Shown: positions 15,643 to 22,163 of the stretch, in pieces
How positions within the stretch are numbered: position 1 is the stretch's first letter
Layout of the letters: each line of letters starts with the position of its first letter
From: a bacterium
Lineage (GTDB): Bacteria; Spirochaetota; Spirochaetia; JABEVK01
NCBI GenBank assembly: GCA_021782055.1
Contig: JAJXVP010000018.1
Coordinates: 1-30,332 of the forward strand
Reading direction: 5' to 3'
Length of the DNA: 30,332 nt
Notes under the pieces: model-generated
Told to the model about the DNA's origin: nothing
Databases searched by the model: none
Seen by the model: the letters and a program-made list of their open reading frames with translations, nothing else
Made by a program: the position numbers and the translations under genes

Positions 15643-15816
15643 ATGCCACCAAAAAAACAAATTGCCATTCGAATCAATGACCAGTTGCTAACCGCGATTG
15701 ACCGTTTAGCGACGGAACAGGTCAGGGACAGAACGTCGATGATCGAATTCATCCTGACGACATACGTGCGGGACCATCGCCCGGAATTATTACCGCCCAT
15801 CACAGACGCCCCTTGA
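15643..15816 (+). CDS. Ribbon-helix-helix DNA-binding protein (rightward member of divergent pair)
   Basis: 57 residues, starting MPPKKQIAIRINDQLLTAID and continuing RTSMIEFILTTYVRDH. This is a clean RHH pattern: strand KQIAIRIN, helix LLTAIDRLATEQV, turn RTS, helix MIEFILTTYVR. It is one of the few plus-strand genes in the left half of the prophage and ends inside the 3' end of the helicase gene (17-base tail-to-tail overlap). The ribosome binding site (AAAGAA) is weak. It faces away from the RHH gene at 15542, and the pair shares the GTATAC region, recalling two-repressor switches such as Arc/Mnt in phage P22. Which one represses which is unknown. Confidence 0.75.
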   Translation: MPPKKQIAIRINDQLLTAIDRLATEQVRDRTSMIEFILTTYVRDHRPELLPPITDAP

Positions 15817-17338
15817 ATTTGTCTCGAAGCATCATCCAGACAGATTCAAGTTCTACTGCCGTCATGTCGTCGAGACTCTTGTCAGCAACTTCTCGAACGT
15901 AGTGGTTAAACATCGACGCTAGGGCCTTCTGCGAACCTGGACGGGCTTCATCGACGACTCGTCTTCGGATCGCTCGAATATTGTCGCGCAGAACTCCCTC
16001 GGCTACGCTTGGGGCTACAACTGGTGCTTGAGGCAATTCCGAATTAACGCCATGTGCAGAGCTCCACAACGGCTTGATCTGAGGGGCTTGCCAGCCACTT
16101 TCTTCTGCTGAGCCCGTAGCTCGTTTTTCCTCCTGTGGTTCAGATTCCGCCCCTTGGTCCAGGGGGATTAGTGACTCCTCCTCAATCATCCGCCATGCCT
16201 TGAGGATCATTCTGTCGGCAGGCGCAAACACCCACGCACCTGATTTACCTGGAGCTCGTCTATTCCCGCGGGCTTGCATTTGCTCCAGCCATGGTACCGA
16301 GCGTATTTGTGTCAGGCATGCGATGTGAGTTATCTCGGGTACTGACAGGCCTTCGTAGGCCATCCCCACCGTAACGAGGGCCGGTATCGATCCAGCCCTG
16401 TAGGCATCGATGATCTTGTGGGCCCGTGTGGAGTCTTCGGAGGTTGCAATCTCAGTGAGGCAGATAGGAGCAAGGCGTGAGTGGTAGAGCTTCGCCGTTT
16501 CGATATCAGGCGCCACCACGAGCAGTTTGGCTGCCGGATATTCCTCCGTGACCAGATCCCAGTGAGACAGAGCCATCGCAAGGAGCCCGAAGGCAAAGTC
16601 AGTTCTGAGCGCCGTAAACACTGCATCTGCGCGGTCATCGCCTGCATGGTGGAGACTCGAAACTTCGCGCTTTATGCCCTCTCTAGAGATCCAACTAGCT
16701 TCGCCGTCGAAGGTCTTAAGCTCTACCGGAAGCGTTGCGCCATCTGCAATGGCTTTGGCTCTGCCGTATCTGATCACCCTTGTATCCGGAGTGTTGTGGA
16801 GATTTACGAATCCATCAATGTACTCGAGTCCGTGGATCGGGTGTCCATCGGCACGGCTGAACGTACCAGAGGCAAACACAACCAAAACAGCGGCGTCGAT
16901 CATTGGGGCTAGAGCCTCGGACCATGCGGCATCATCAGCAACGTGGTGAGGCTCATCCAGAAACAAAATCGTGCGATGCTTCGCAACATAACCTTGGTGT
17001 GATACCGCGCTTGTACCAATGGCCTGATAGGTCGTCAGATACCCTTGGTGCCCTCGGTCCGGATCGGCGTCGTTGCCATGACATGCGCGGAGCCTGATAC
17101 TTGTATCCCATCTTGGGTCAACGAATTCAGCTTCTCCTTGCCACTTAAGCGAGTTCCGAGGGACTACCCAGACTAGCCGATCCGCAACGCCGGGAATCAA
17201 GATCGAAGCCGCGATTACCGGAAGCGCAGATTTGCCGCCGCCAGGTGTAACGGCCGCGATGATCTTTTTGATCTTCGCTCCCGCAAGAATTTCTTGGCAG
17301 AGCCGTTGCATTTGGGCTTGATGGGGTCGAAGATTCAC
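15800..17338 (-). CDS. SF2 DEAD/DEAH-type helicase
   Basis: 512 residues. Motif I is TPGGGKS (31-37), motif II DEPH (128-131), motif III SGTF (157-160), motif V-like VTVGMAYEGLS (about 322-332) and motif VI QARGNRR (355-361). An N-terminal RPHQAQMQRL segment acts as a Q-motif-like adenine contact. All ATPase elements are present, so it should be an active DNA-dependent translocase or helicase. The C-terminal ~130 residues are an unrecognised extension. The GTG start overlaps the stop of the preceding small gene (GTGA) and is served by GGAG. With the VRR-NUC protein two genes upstream it forms a helicase-nuclease set often seen in phage replication modules. Confidence 0.9.
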   Translation of the reverse strand: MNLRPHQAQMQRLCQEILAGAKIKKIIAAVTPGGGKSALPVIAASILIPGVADRLVWVVPRNSLKWQGEAEFVDPRWDTSIRLRACHGNDADPDRGHQGYLTTYQAIGTSAVSHQGYVAKHRTILFLDEPHHVADDAAWSEALAPMIDAAVLVVFASGTFSRADGHPIHGLEYIDGFVNLHNTPDTRVIRYGRAKAIADGATLPVELKTFDGEASWISREGIKREVSSLHHAGDDRADAVFTALRTDFAFGLLAMALSHWDLVTEEYPAAKLLVVAPDIETAKLYHSRLAPICLTEIATSEDSTRAHKIIDAYRAGSIPALVTVGMAYEGLSVPEITHIACLTQIRSVPWLEQMQARGNRRAPGKSGAWVFAPADRMILKAWRMIEEESLIPLDQGAESEPQEEKRATGSAEESGWQAPQIKPLWSSAHGVNSELPQAPVVAPSVAEGVLRDNIRAIRRRVVDEARPGSQKALASMFNHYVREVADKSLDDMTAVELESVWMMLRDKFKGRL

Positions 17339-17619
17339 TTGAATCGCTCCCCAGTTTCACGCCTTACCTCTTGAGCAATCGAGGCGGCTTTTGACCGAAC
17401 GTGCTTAAACCTGAGTTCGAGCATCGCAAGCTTAAGGCGCTTCGTGTTGTCGAGATAAATCTTGCGCATCGTTGGCAATCGCCAGAATCGCCAGAGGTTT
17501 TTAAAATACCATTTGAACGGAGGCTCATCGCCTTTGACATCCTGGCGGATTCTGTCCTCAAGGTCTGTCGCTTGGAGGTTAACTGCACGGCGTGCGGCTT
17601 TCCACTGTTTACCGCTCAC
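17335..17619 (-). CDS. Small basic protein between nuclease and helicase, unknown
   Basis: 94 residues, strongly basic and helical (LQATDLEDRIRQ, KWYFKNLWRFWRLP, KRLKLAMLELRFKHVRSKAA). No family is recognised; a nucleic-acid-binding accessory role is possible from charge alone. It starts with a GTG that overlaps the VRR-NUC stop (GTGA) and ends overlapping the helicase GTG, so all three are probably co-translated. Confidence 0.65.
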   Translation of the reverse strand: MSGKQWKAARRAVNLQATDLEDRIRQDVKGDEPPFKWYFKNLWRFWRLPTMRKIYLDNTKRLKLAMLELRFKHVRSKAASIAQEVRRETGERFK

Positions 17620-17966
17620 TTTAGGTATCCCTCTGCTTTGAGCCGGTCGTGTAGATCGTCGACGCTGTAAGCGAGTACCGATATTCCACCCATCCGCTCA
17701 ACGTCTTGCAGGAACGCCTTCTGAGCTTCACTGGCGCGGTTATCTTGGCGTTTCGTCTCGACTGCTAAAAACCTTCCCCCTGGGAGTATGCAACAGATAT
17801 CCGAAAGGCCTTTGAACCCAAAGCGAACAAATCTGTCGTGTCCGTCTTGAGCTTTGAATTTCATAGCACCGGTGTTCTGTCTCCAGGCCAAAAATCCAAA
17901 GGCTAAGAGAAACTCCAGGCACGCTTTTTTAACGTCATTCTCGGGGTCGAGCGGTTTCCTAGTCAT
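17616..17966 (-). CDS. VRR-NUC endonuclease
   Basis: 116 residues from the ATG at 17966, which has GAGG six bases upstream; an ATG four codons earlier (17978) is less well placed. The small PD-(D/E)XK fold is seen as an early Glu (DPENDVKKACLEFL), WRQNTGAMKFK, FGFKGLSDICCIL (catalytic Asp in GLSD) and FLAVETKRQ (E-x-K), then AFLQDVERMGGISVLAYS. These are the VRR-NUC motifs, a family of structure-specific nucleases common in phages and often next to a helicase. All catalytic residues appear intact. It overlaps the DUF4406 gene by eight bases. Confidence 0.85.
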   Translation of the reverse strand: MTRKPLDPENDVKKACLEFLLAFGFLAWRQNTGAMKFKAQDGHDRFVRFGFKGLSDICCILPGGRFLAVETKRQDNRASEAQKAFLQDVERMGGISVLAYSVDDLHDRLKAEGYLK

Positions 17967-18273
17967 TGAGTACCTCACCGAGAAACACCTCTACGTCGTG
18001 AATCGGGATGCCTACAGAACCTGCAATCCTCATCTCCAGATTGGCACCACGGCTGTTATGGCTCCCGGGAAGAAATACCAATGTGTCGCAGTCCATGAGG
18101 GCTTTAATGTCCCGGCGTAGGCACTTCGTGTATTCTTGGTCTGGGTGTTCGAGCTTGTGCGGATTAACTGGGTCATGCCCGATAGCTCGCAACAAATCCT
18201 CGATTCTTTGAAAGAGTGGACGATTCAGATCCTGAGTCCCGGTCATAGGTCCGCTGATATAAATCCGCATCAT
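17959..18273 (-). CDS. DUF4406 (nucleoside 2-deoxyribosyltransferase-like) protein
   Basis: 104 residues. MRIYISGPMTG at the N-terminus, NRPLFQRIEDLLRAIGHDPV, then RRDIKALMDCDTLVFLPGSH and SRGANLEMRIAGSVGIPI match DUF4406, which has the fold of nucleoside 2-deoxyribosyltransferases. The family is frequent in phages and may act on deoxynucleosides or related small molecules; its substrate is not established. The first of two adjacent ATGs shares one base with the upstream stop (TGATG), with GGAGG a few bases before. Confidence 0.85.
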   Translation of the reverse strand: MMRIYISGPMTGTQDLNRPLFQRIEDLLRAIGHDPVNPHKLEHPDQEYTKCLRRDIKALMDCDTLVFLPGSHNSRGANLEMRIAGSVGIPIHDVEVFLGEVLND

Positions 18274-18803
18274 CAGGAGGCCTCCGAAAACGGCAGGCTT
18301 AGCCCTTCGTCACGAGCCTTGTTTGACTCGTCTTCTTTCTTTTTGTTGCGTCTATTGACCTCAGAAAAAACCGATTCGAAGAACTGGTCGTACATGACCA
18401 TGGCTTGGTGGATACCCTGAGCAACGTCGAGCTCGCGGCTTTTTGTGGCTTCATAAAGGAGCCAGCCCTTTAGTTTTTCGTCCTCTTCTGTGATCCGCTC
18501 TAAAACGTTTTTCCAAGCTTCGGATTCGTTTTGGAGCATATGGATCTCATGCGATAAGACATCAAGCGTAGCATCCGAAAGGTCGGCGAGGTTCATTTCC
18601 TCATCGCCGGTATCCTCGATGAAGGTTTGTGTCAGGTGAAACTCGGCAGCCAGAAAGTCCATGAATTTTCGGTATCCAGCAACATTACCTTGAAGTTCAG
18701 CGAGTTTTCGCCCTGATTCCTCGGTTTCTAGAAGTGCCTTGGCTTCGCGTGAAAGCTTAAGATTCCTGACAATTAGTTCGTTGAGCGTGGCGGCCGCTTG
18801 CAT
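18273..18803 (-). CDS. Acidic helical phage protein, unknown function
   Basis: 176 residues, predicted almost entirely helical and rich in Glu (ESGRKLAELQGNV, HEIHMLQNESEAWKNVLERI, TEEDEKLKGWLLYEATK), ending in a charged KKKEDESNKARDEG stretch. No domain is recognised. An AGGGGG ribosome binding site precedes the ATG, and the start overlaps the preceding HTH gene by 31 bases. Its place in the early operon suggests a role in replication or host takeover, without direct evidence. Confidence 0.65.
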   Translation of the reverse strand: MQAAATLNELIVRNLKLSREAKALLETEESGRKLAELQGNVAGYRKFMDFLAAEFHLTQTFIEDTGDEEMNLADLSDATLDVLSHEIHMLQNESEAWKNVLERITEEDEKLKGWLLYEATKSRELDVAQGIHQAMVMYDQFFESVFSEVNRRNKKKEDESNKARDEGLSLPFSEAS

Positions 18804-19141
18804 GATTTTCCCCCTGGGTGTTTTTTATTTAGGTTTTTGACCAATTTCTTGACTTCTTTGGCACTGAGGACTAATCGTGACCGACCGCCTCCAACACGCC
18901 TGTATATTCTGGTCAATCCGTATTTATTGACGTAGCTACGGACAGTGACTTCTTTGACTCTCAGGATTTTTGCGGCCTCATTGACAGTGATCAGCCCCGA
19001 CAGATCATCCAATGACTCAGGCTTTGGAGCCTTAGCCTTAACCTTGTCACCCCAACAGCCCCTCTGAGCCCGGAAGTGCACATTGGTCCGATCGATGACG
19101 AGTGAGAGAGGGATGTCTTTGGCCGAATCGGCAGTTATCAT
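18773..19141 (-). CDS. Helix-turn-helix (excisionase-like) protein
   Basis: 122 residues. Residues ~48-95 read LITVNEAAKILRVKEVTVRS then YVNKYGLTRIYRRVGGGRSR, the pattern of HTH_17 or excisionase-type DNA-binding modules (helix-turn-helix, then a beta wing ending in R). The N-terminal 45 residues and the basic C-terminal tail (KKLVKNLNKKHPGGKS) are not recognised. It could be a transcription factor or a recombination directionality factor; its distance from the integrase gene makes the former a little more likely. Its ATG overlaps the previous stop by four bases. Confidence 0.7.
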   Translation of the reverse strand: MITADSAKDIPLSLVIDRTNVHFRAQRGCWGDKVKAKAPKPESLDDLSGLITVNEAAKILRVKEVTVRSYVNKYGLTRIYRRVGGGRSRLVLSAKEVKKLVKNLNKKHPGGKSCKRPPRSTN

Positions 19142-19473
19142 GATGCGCCCCCAAGGGCCTGAATTCGGAGCTCGTATTCAGCTCTCAGCTCGGCATCTGA
19201 TTTTCTGAGGTACTCGATTACCTCAAGCCGCGTAGGCCTATCGCCCTCACGAACGTTGATTCGTAGCCATGGCTTAATGCCGACCGTGGACGCTGAGATA
19301 CCGCGGAGATCGTAGACCTCTTTGAGTAAGAAACTACCCTTGAGCGGGACCAGGTCTGAGACAGGGTCCCCAAGTAGCGTTGGATCATCGCGGATAGTCT
19401 TGATGGTTTTGGCGACAATTCTACTTTCAAGCGCAGTTAGGATTTCCGCAGTAAAGACGTCATCGAGTTTCAT
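19138..19473 (-). CDS. Early operon protein, unknown function
   Basis: 111 residues (MKLDDVFTAEILTALESRIV, LLKEVYDLRGISASTVGIKP, then WLRINVREGDRPTRLEVIEYL). No domain is recognised with confidence. The middle, with DLRGISASTVGIKPWLR, looks a little like an HTH-based regulator with a following wing, but that is weak. The start overlaps the stop of the 51-residue membrane gene (ATGA), and the stop overlaps the HTH gene (ATGA). It is certainly part of the overlapping early operon. Confidence 0.65.
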   Translation of the reverse strand: MKLDDVFTAEILTALESRIVAKTIKTIRDDPTLLGDPVSDLVPLKGSFLLKEVYDLRGISASTVGIKPWLRINVREGDRPTRLEVIEYLRKSDAELRAEYELRIQALGGAS

Positions 19474-19625
19474 TCCCGGTACCTCGGGTCATTTTTTCTG
19501 GCCAATTCACGCATCTTTTTGTCATGGTCGATCTTTGATGTCAGGATGATGCTTATGATTAACCCGATAGTTGATGCCACGATAGCGACGGCCGCGATGA
19601 CTAACTGGACATTTTCATCGATCAT
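19470..19625 (-). CDS. 51-residue single-span membrane protein
   Basis: Found by translation, as it is short. It reads MIDENVQLVIAAVAIVASTI, continuing GLIISIILTSKID and a basic tail (HDKKMRELARKNDPRYRE). There is one strong transmembrane helix at residues ~7-29, then a positively charged C-terminus expected to lie in the cytoplasm. The start overlaps the preceding stop and its own stop overlaps the next ATG, both as ATGA, which strongly supports expression. A role at the host membrane (for example superinfection exclusion or inhibition) is possible. It is not placed with lysis genes, so a holin is less likely. Confidence 0.7.
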   Translation of the reverse strand: MIDENVQLVIAAVAIVASTIGLIISIILTSKIDHDKKMRELARKNDPRYRE

Positions 19626-19801
19626 TCTGGAGGTCCTTTTTTTGCAAGCTCAGGCGACAAACATTCCAAACTGACTGAAAACTCTTTAACGTCGTCACCG
19701 AATGAAATTCGGATGTTATCTTGGAGAATAAGTCCGCACTCAGCTAATCCCTTAGAGACCTTTTCGCGATCAAAAGGAAGCTTAAACGGATAATCACTCA
19801 C
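19622..19801 (-). CDS. 59-residue early protein, unknown function
   Basis: Found by translation. It starts at a GTG (19799-19801) that overlaps the stop of the antirepressor gene (GTGA) and has GGAGGAGG about seven bases upstream, a very good site located inside the preceding coding region. The protein reads VSDYPFKLPFDREKVSKGLA and continues CGLILQDNIRISFGDDVKEF; it is soluble and mixed alpha/beta. No family is recognised. Its stop overlaps the ATG of the 51-residue membrane gene by four bases. Confidence 0.68.
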   Translation of the reverse strand: MSDYPFKLPFDREKVSKGLAECGLILQDNIRISFGDDVKEFSVSLECLSPELAKKGPPE

Positions 19802-20517
19802 GCCGCACCTCCTCCGAGTCTATCCTTCTCGACGACTCGTCTGCACAATTCCACCCCTTTCTGAAAGACGACGGTTTTTAAGGAAATCTTGGTCGACCCA
19901 TCCGACGTTAAATACGAGACTTCAACGACCCGAAAGCATCCCGAGTCTATGTAACGCTGGTAGGGTTGGTTATTATCCATCAAGACTCCGTGGCGGCGGA
20001 GTGTCTCGAAGAGATTGTTTCGACCGTAACCGGGTATCGCCAAAACCTTCGCGACTTCCCCGATGTCGATGGTGTCGGCCGAGCTAACAACAGCCTTGTA
20101 AAACGCGACCTTTGGCTTGTCGGCCTCGATCTGCCTTTGAGCGACCTCAAGCTTTTCCATCTGGTCGGCGGCTAGCCGAAGAGCCGAGGCATAGTCCTTG
20201 GGGATGTCGAACGCTCCCAGGGCTTTCGCTTTCTCGAGCTCGTTCAGCCGGTCGATGATCTTGGCGCGGAGCTGGATATTGTACCCGCTTACCAGGATTA
20301 GCACCTCGCGAGCGGGGAGTTGGTAGCATCGGTATTCCTGGCCGTTTTGATCGTTCCGGTAGGTGTGCTCAAATCTGGCCACACCCCCTTCAAGCTGGCC
20401 TAATTGCTCGTTAATATCGCGGCAAACTTTACGGTGTTCCTTTCCCGTCAGCTCTGCGATTTCCCGACTGTCCATCGTCACGGTCAGATCAACTTCTAGT
20501 GACGCGATGTCATTCAT
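19798..20517 (-). CDS. Phage antirepressor, Rha-like N-domain plus KilAC domain
   Basis: 239 residues. Residues ~10-95 have the Rha regulatory pattern (TMDSREIAELTGKEHRKVCR, YRCYQLPAREVLILVSGYN). A helical linker follows (ADQMEKLEVAQRQIEADKPK). Residues ~140-235 match the KilAC/ANT C-terminal domain (VAFYKAVVSSADTIDIGEVA, GYGRNNLFETLRRHGVL, YQRYIDSGCFRVVE). Such proteins interfere with repressors or regulate phage genes at induction. It is second in the leftward operon from the switch, directly after the 57-residue gene (stop TAG abuts ATG), which is where an early antirepressor would be expected. Both domains look complete. Confidence 0.88.
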   Translation of the reverse strand: MNDIASLEVDLTVTMDSREIAELTGKEHRKVCRDINEQLGQLEGGVARFEHTYRNDQNGQEYRCYQLPAREVLILVSGYNIQLRAKIIDRLNELEKAKALGAFDIPKDYASALRLAADQMEKLEVAQRQIEADKPKVAFYKAVVSSADTIDIGEVAKVLAIPGYGRNNLFETLRRHGVLMDNNQPYQRYIDSGCFRVVEVSYLTSDGSTKISLKTVVFQKGVELCRRVVEKDRLGGGAA

Positions 20518-20691
20518 CTATTTACCCCCCTTCCTTTCTCGAATTGCTTCCATGACCCAAGCGCGAATAGTTTCGCCCTTCTTCAGGGCTTTGTTGTCAT
20601 CGAAAAACGCTTCGAATTCCGATTTCTCGGTACCCTGGAACGGAACTCGAATGAGAGTCGATGAAATCTGTTGATTTTTTGCAACACTCAT
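20518..20691 (-). CDS. 57-residue first gene of the lytic operon, RHH-like regulator
   Basis: Found by translation. It begins MSVAKNQQISSTLIRVPFQG and ends with KKGETIRAWVMEAIRERKGG. The pattern of a beta-strand (STLIRVPF), a helix around EFEAFFDDNKAL, then GETIRAWVMEAIRER fits a small ribbon-helix-helix or Arc-like protein, possibly a Cro-like counter-regulator. The ATG coincides with the predicted transcription start of the leftward promoter, so its mRNA would be leaderless; no ribosome binding site is present upstream. The stop directly abuts the antirepressor ATG. Confidence 0.72.
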   Translation of the reverse strand: MSVAKNQQISSTLIRVPFQGTEKSEFEAFFDDNKALKKGETIRAWVMEAIRERKGGK

Positions 20692-20696
20692 AACGG

Positions 20697-20702
20697 TATA
20701 AT
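20697..20702 (+). promoter_or_regulatory. -10 element of rightward (regulator) promoter
   Basis: A perfect TATAAT on the plus strand overlapping the -10 of the leftward promoter by five bases. The best -35 candidate, TTGATT at 20671-20676, has a long 20-base spacer, so this promoter may need activation. RNA polymerase cannot occupy both promoters at once. Confidence 0.55.
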
Positions 20703-20726
20703 CGGCCTATACATCAACATTGTCAA
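20698..20726 (-). promoter_or_regulatory. Leftward early promoter (predicted leaderless start)
   Basis: On the minus strand, TTGACA (20721-20726) and GATTAT (20698-20703) are separated by exactly 17 bases. Six bases later comes the ATG at 20691, so transcription should start at or within a base of the start codon. It drives the long early operon down to about 15.8 kb. Confidence 0.75.
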
Positions 20727-20772
20727 GAACATTTGTTGCATTTTTGCAATGTTTCACGCCGATTATGTTGAT

Positions 20773-21117
20773 ATGGAGATATGGGAAAGGGTAAAAAGGC
20801 TCATAAAAGAGCAGAACACTACTCAAGAATGGCTGGCCAAACAGATTGGTCCGAACGGGATACCGTCACAGACGTTGAGACGGTGGATTTCACACAATGT
20901 CATGTGCAATGCGGATCAAGCTTTTTGTATCGCCAAGGCCCTCGGAGTTTCAGTTGAATTTCTTCTTACCGGGCTCGATACTTCGGATCCTTGGATAAGA
21001 GAAAACAGATCGTTTATTGATGATTGTAAATCTTTACCGTTAGAAACGTTCGAAGCGATGGTTATGACTATACATTTGTTAGCCGATTCAGAACGAAGTA
21101 AAGTAAAACACGCTTGA
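20773..21117 (+). CDS. Cro/CI-type HTH transcriptional regulator (probable prophage repressor)
   Basis: 114 residues from the ATG at 20773. The frame extends upstream with an ATG at 20749, but the domain begins at MEIWERVKRLIKEQNTTQEW. The HTH_3 fold runs through EWLAKQIGPNGIPSQTLRRW then ADQAFCIAKALGVSVEFLLTG, residues ~1-70. The C-terminal ~40 residues (FIDDCKSLPLETFEAM) are helical and probably dimerise. There is no peptidase domain, so repression would be lifted by an antirepressor rather than self-cleavage, in keeping with the Rha/KilAC gene opposite. No strong ribosome binding site is seen for either start. It is the only rightward gene at the switch, as expected for the lysogeny repressor. 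Confidence 0.8.
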   Translation: MEIWERVKRLIKEQNTTQEWLAKQIGPNGIPSQTLRRWISHNVMCNADQAFCIAKALGVSVEFLLTGLDTSDPWIRENRSFIDDCKSLPLETFEAMVMTIHLLADSERSKVKHA

Positions 21118-21168
21118 GACTTTGGCGAAATCCCTTGAATATTTCGGATTAGATACTAAACTTAACTA

Positions 21169-22155
21169 GTGGAACTAAATAGTCACAGATTGAACATTTT
21201 TTTACCATGTCGCAAATGGAAAGCAATTCTAGTCTGCATTCTACTTATCTTGACTGCTTCAGCATATTCCCAAGACCTTTACGCTCCGCTTTGGTATTCC
21301 AATCAAGACCAAGTGAAAGAAATTGGAGCTGATTTAAAGCCTGTTAAAGAGATTCAGTTCAAAATAAAGTCTTCAGTCAAAACGATACCGTTATCCAAAC
21401 TGTCAGCACTATCAGGATCGGTGTCTATCGCCGACATAGGGTCACAAGGCTATTTTGTGTTCAATAAATATGGGCTAGAGGCTGTTTGTTTTTTAGTTGC
21501 CGACGCGGACGAGGTTGCACGACAAGTCAAGAAAAACCTTGGAAAAAACCGTCTTGTCGACGAACGTGGAACGACTGACCCCAAAATATATTCCGGCTTC
21601 AATGTATTTCTTCGGCCTGATAGTGACGGAGTTATTTTAATCGCCGACGATATTCAATCCTACTATTCAGACCAAGGACTACATTCACTTTTTGGAGACG
21701 ACCTAAAGCCAAAAGTTAAAGGTCAGATTCGAGCAGTAACCTACAATCTGCCACGGTCTAAGGTAATTGTCTTGATTGACTCAAAAACAAATATCGGAGC
21801 AGTGATCGAGATTCAAGACGTATCGCATTTGAACGGAATCTATACCGGCGACGGGTCTGCTGAGGTTTATATCTTGGATAATCAGCTTTACTATGTGATA
21901 CGTCTCCCCGAACCATCACCTACCATTGGTATAGCGGACGTGACAAAATATCCCCTTTCGGTCTTCGATGAGGTCTATAAGTACCAAGAGGAGAATATCA
22001 TCTTTCTCAATGTTTCAACTCTAGGATCGCGCTTCATTTTGGACGACTCTTCGCGGGATCATACGGAGGCTCAGCTAAGCGGAATTCTCAACGAGAACGC
22101 GAACATCCTCCACGCTCAGCGCCAAAGGGAAGAGGGGCGGAAGGTCGTGAGGTAG
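21169..22155 (+). CDS. Predicted secreted protein, unknown function (lysogenic cargo candidate)
   Basis: 328 residues. The N-terminus has a basic stretch (CRKWK), a hydrophobic core (AILVCILLILTASAYS) and a likely signal peptidase I site at AYS-QD, so it should be exported. The mature part is mixed beta/alpha (VSIADIGSQGYFVFNKYGLE, SDGVILIADDIQSYYSD, AEVYILDNQLYYVIRLPEP). No domain is recognised. The start is a GTG at 21169, or a TTG at 21190; neither has a clear ribosome binding site. It lies after the repressor gene on the same strand and could be expressed in lysogens, as expected for a lysogenic-conversion gene. It faces the toxin-antitoxin operon. Confidence 0.75.
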   Translation: MELNSHRLNIFLPCRKWKAILVCILLILTASAYSQDLYAPLWYSNQDQVKEIGADLKPVKEIQFKIKSSVKTIPLSKLSALSGSVSIADIGSQGYFVFNKYGLEAVCFLVADADEVARQVKKNLGKNRLVDERGTTDPKIYSGFNVFLRPDSDGVILIADDIQSYYSDQGLHSLFGDDLKPKVKGQIRAVTYNLPRSKVIVLIDSKTNIGAVIEIQDVSHLNGIYTGDGSAEVYILDNQLYYVIRLPEPSPTIGIADVTKYPLSVFDEVYKYQEENIIFLNVSTLGSRFILDDSSRDHTEAQLSGILNENANILHAQRQREEGRKVVR

Positions 22156-22163
22156 GGGGTGAG

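Larger units (their letters stand above)
20670..20750. promoter_or_regulatory. Pair of related operator dyads at the lysogeny switch
   Basis: GTTGATTTTTTGCAAC (20670-20685) and GTTGCATTTTTGCAAT (20735-20750) are similar 16-mers with GTTG/CAAC-type inverted ends, lying 65 bp apart. The first overlaps the start of the leftward transcript, the second lies in the rightward leader. They are likely sites for the Cro/CI-type protein or the 57-residue protein. Confidence 0.6.

Noticed and set aside
15570..15803. Minus-strand 77-codon frame between helicase and RHH genes
   Set aside because: It is antisense to the plus-strand RHH gene, which has a clear protein pattern, and it has no good start site.
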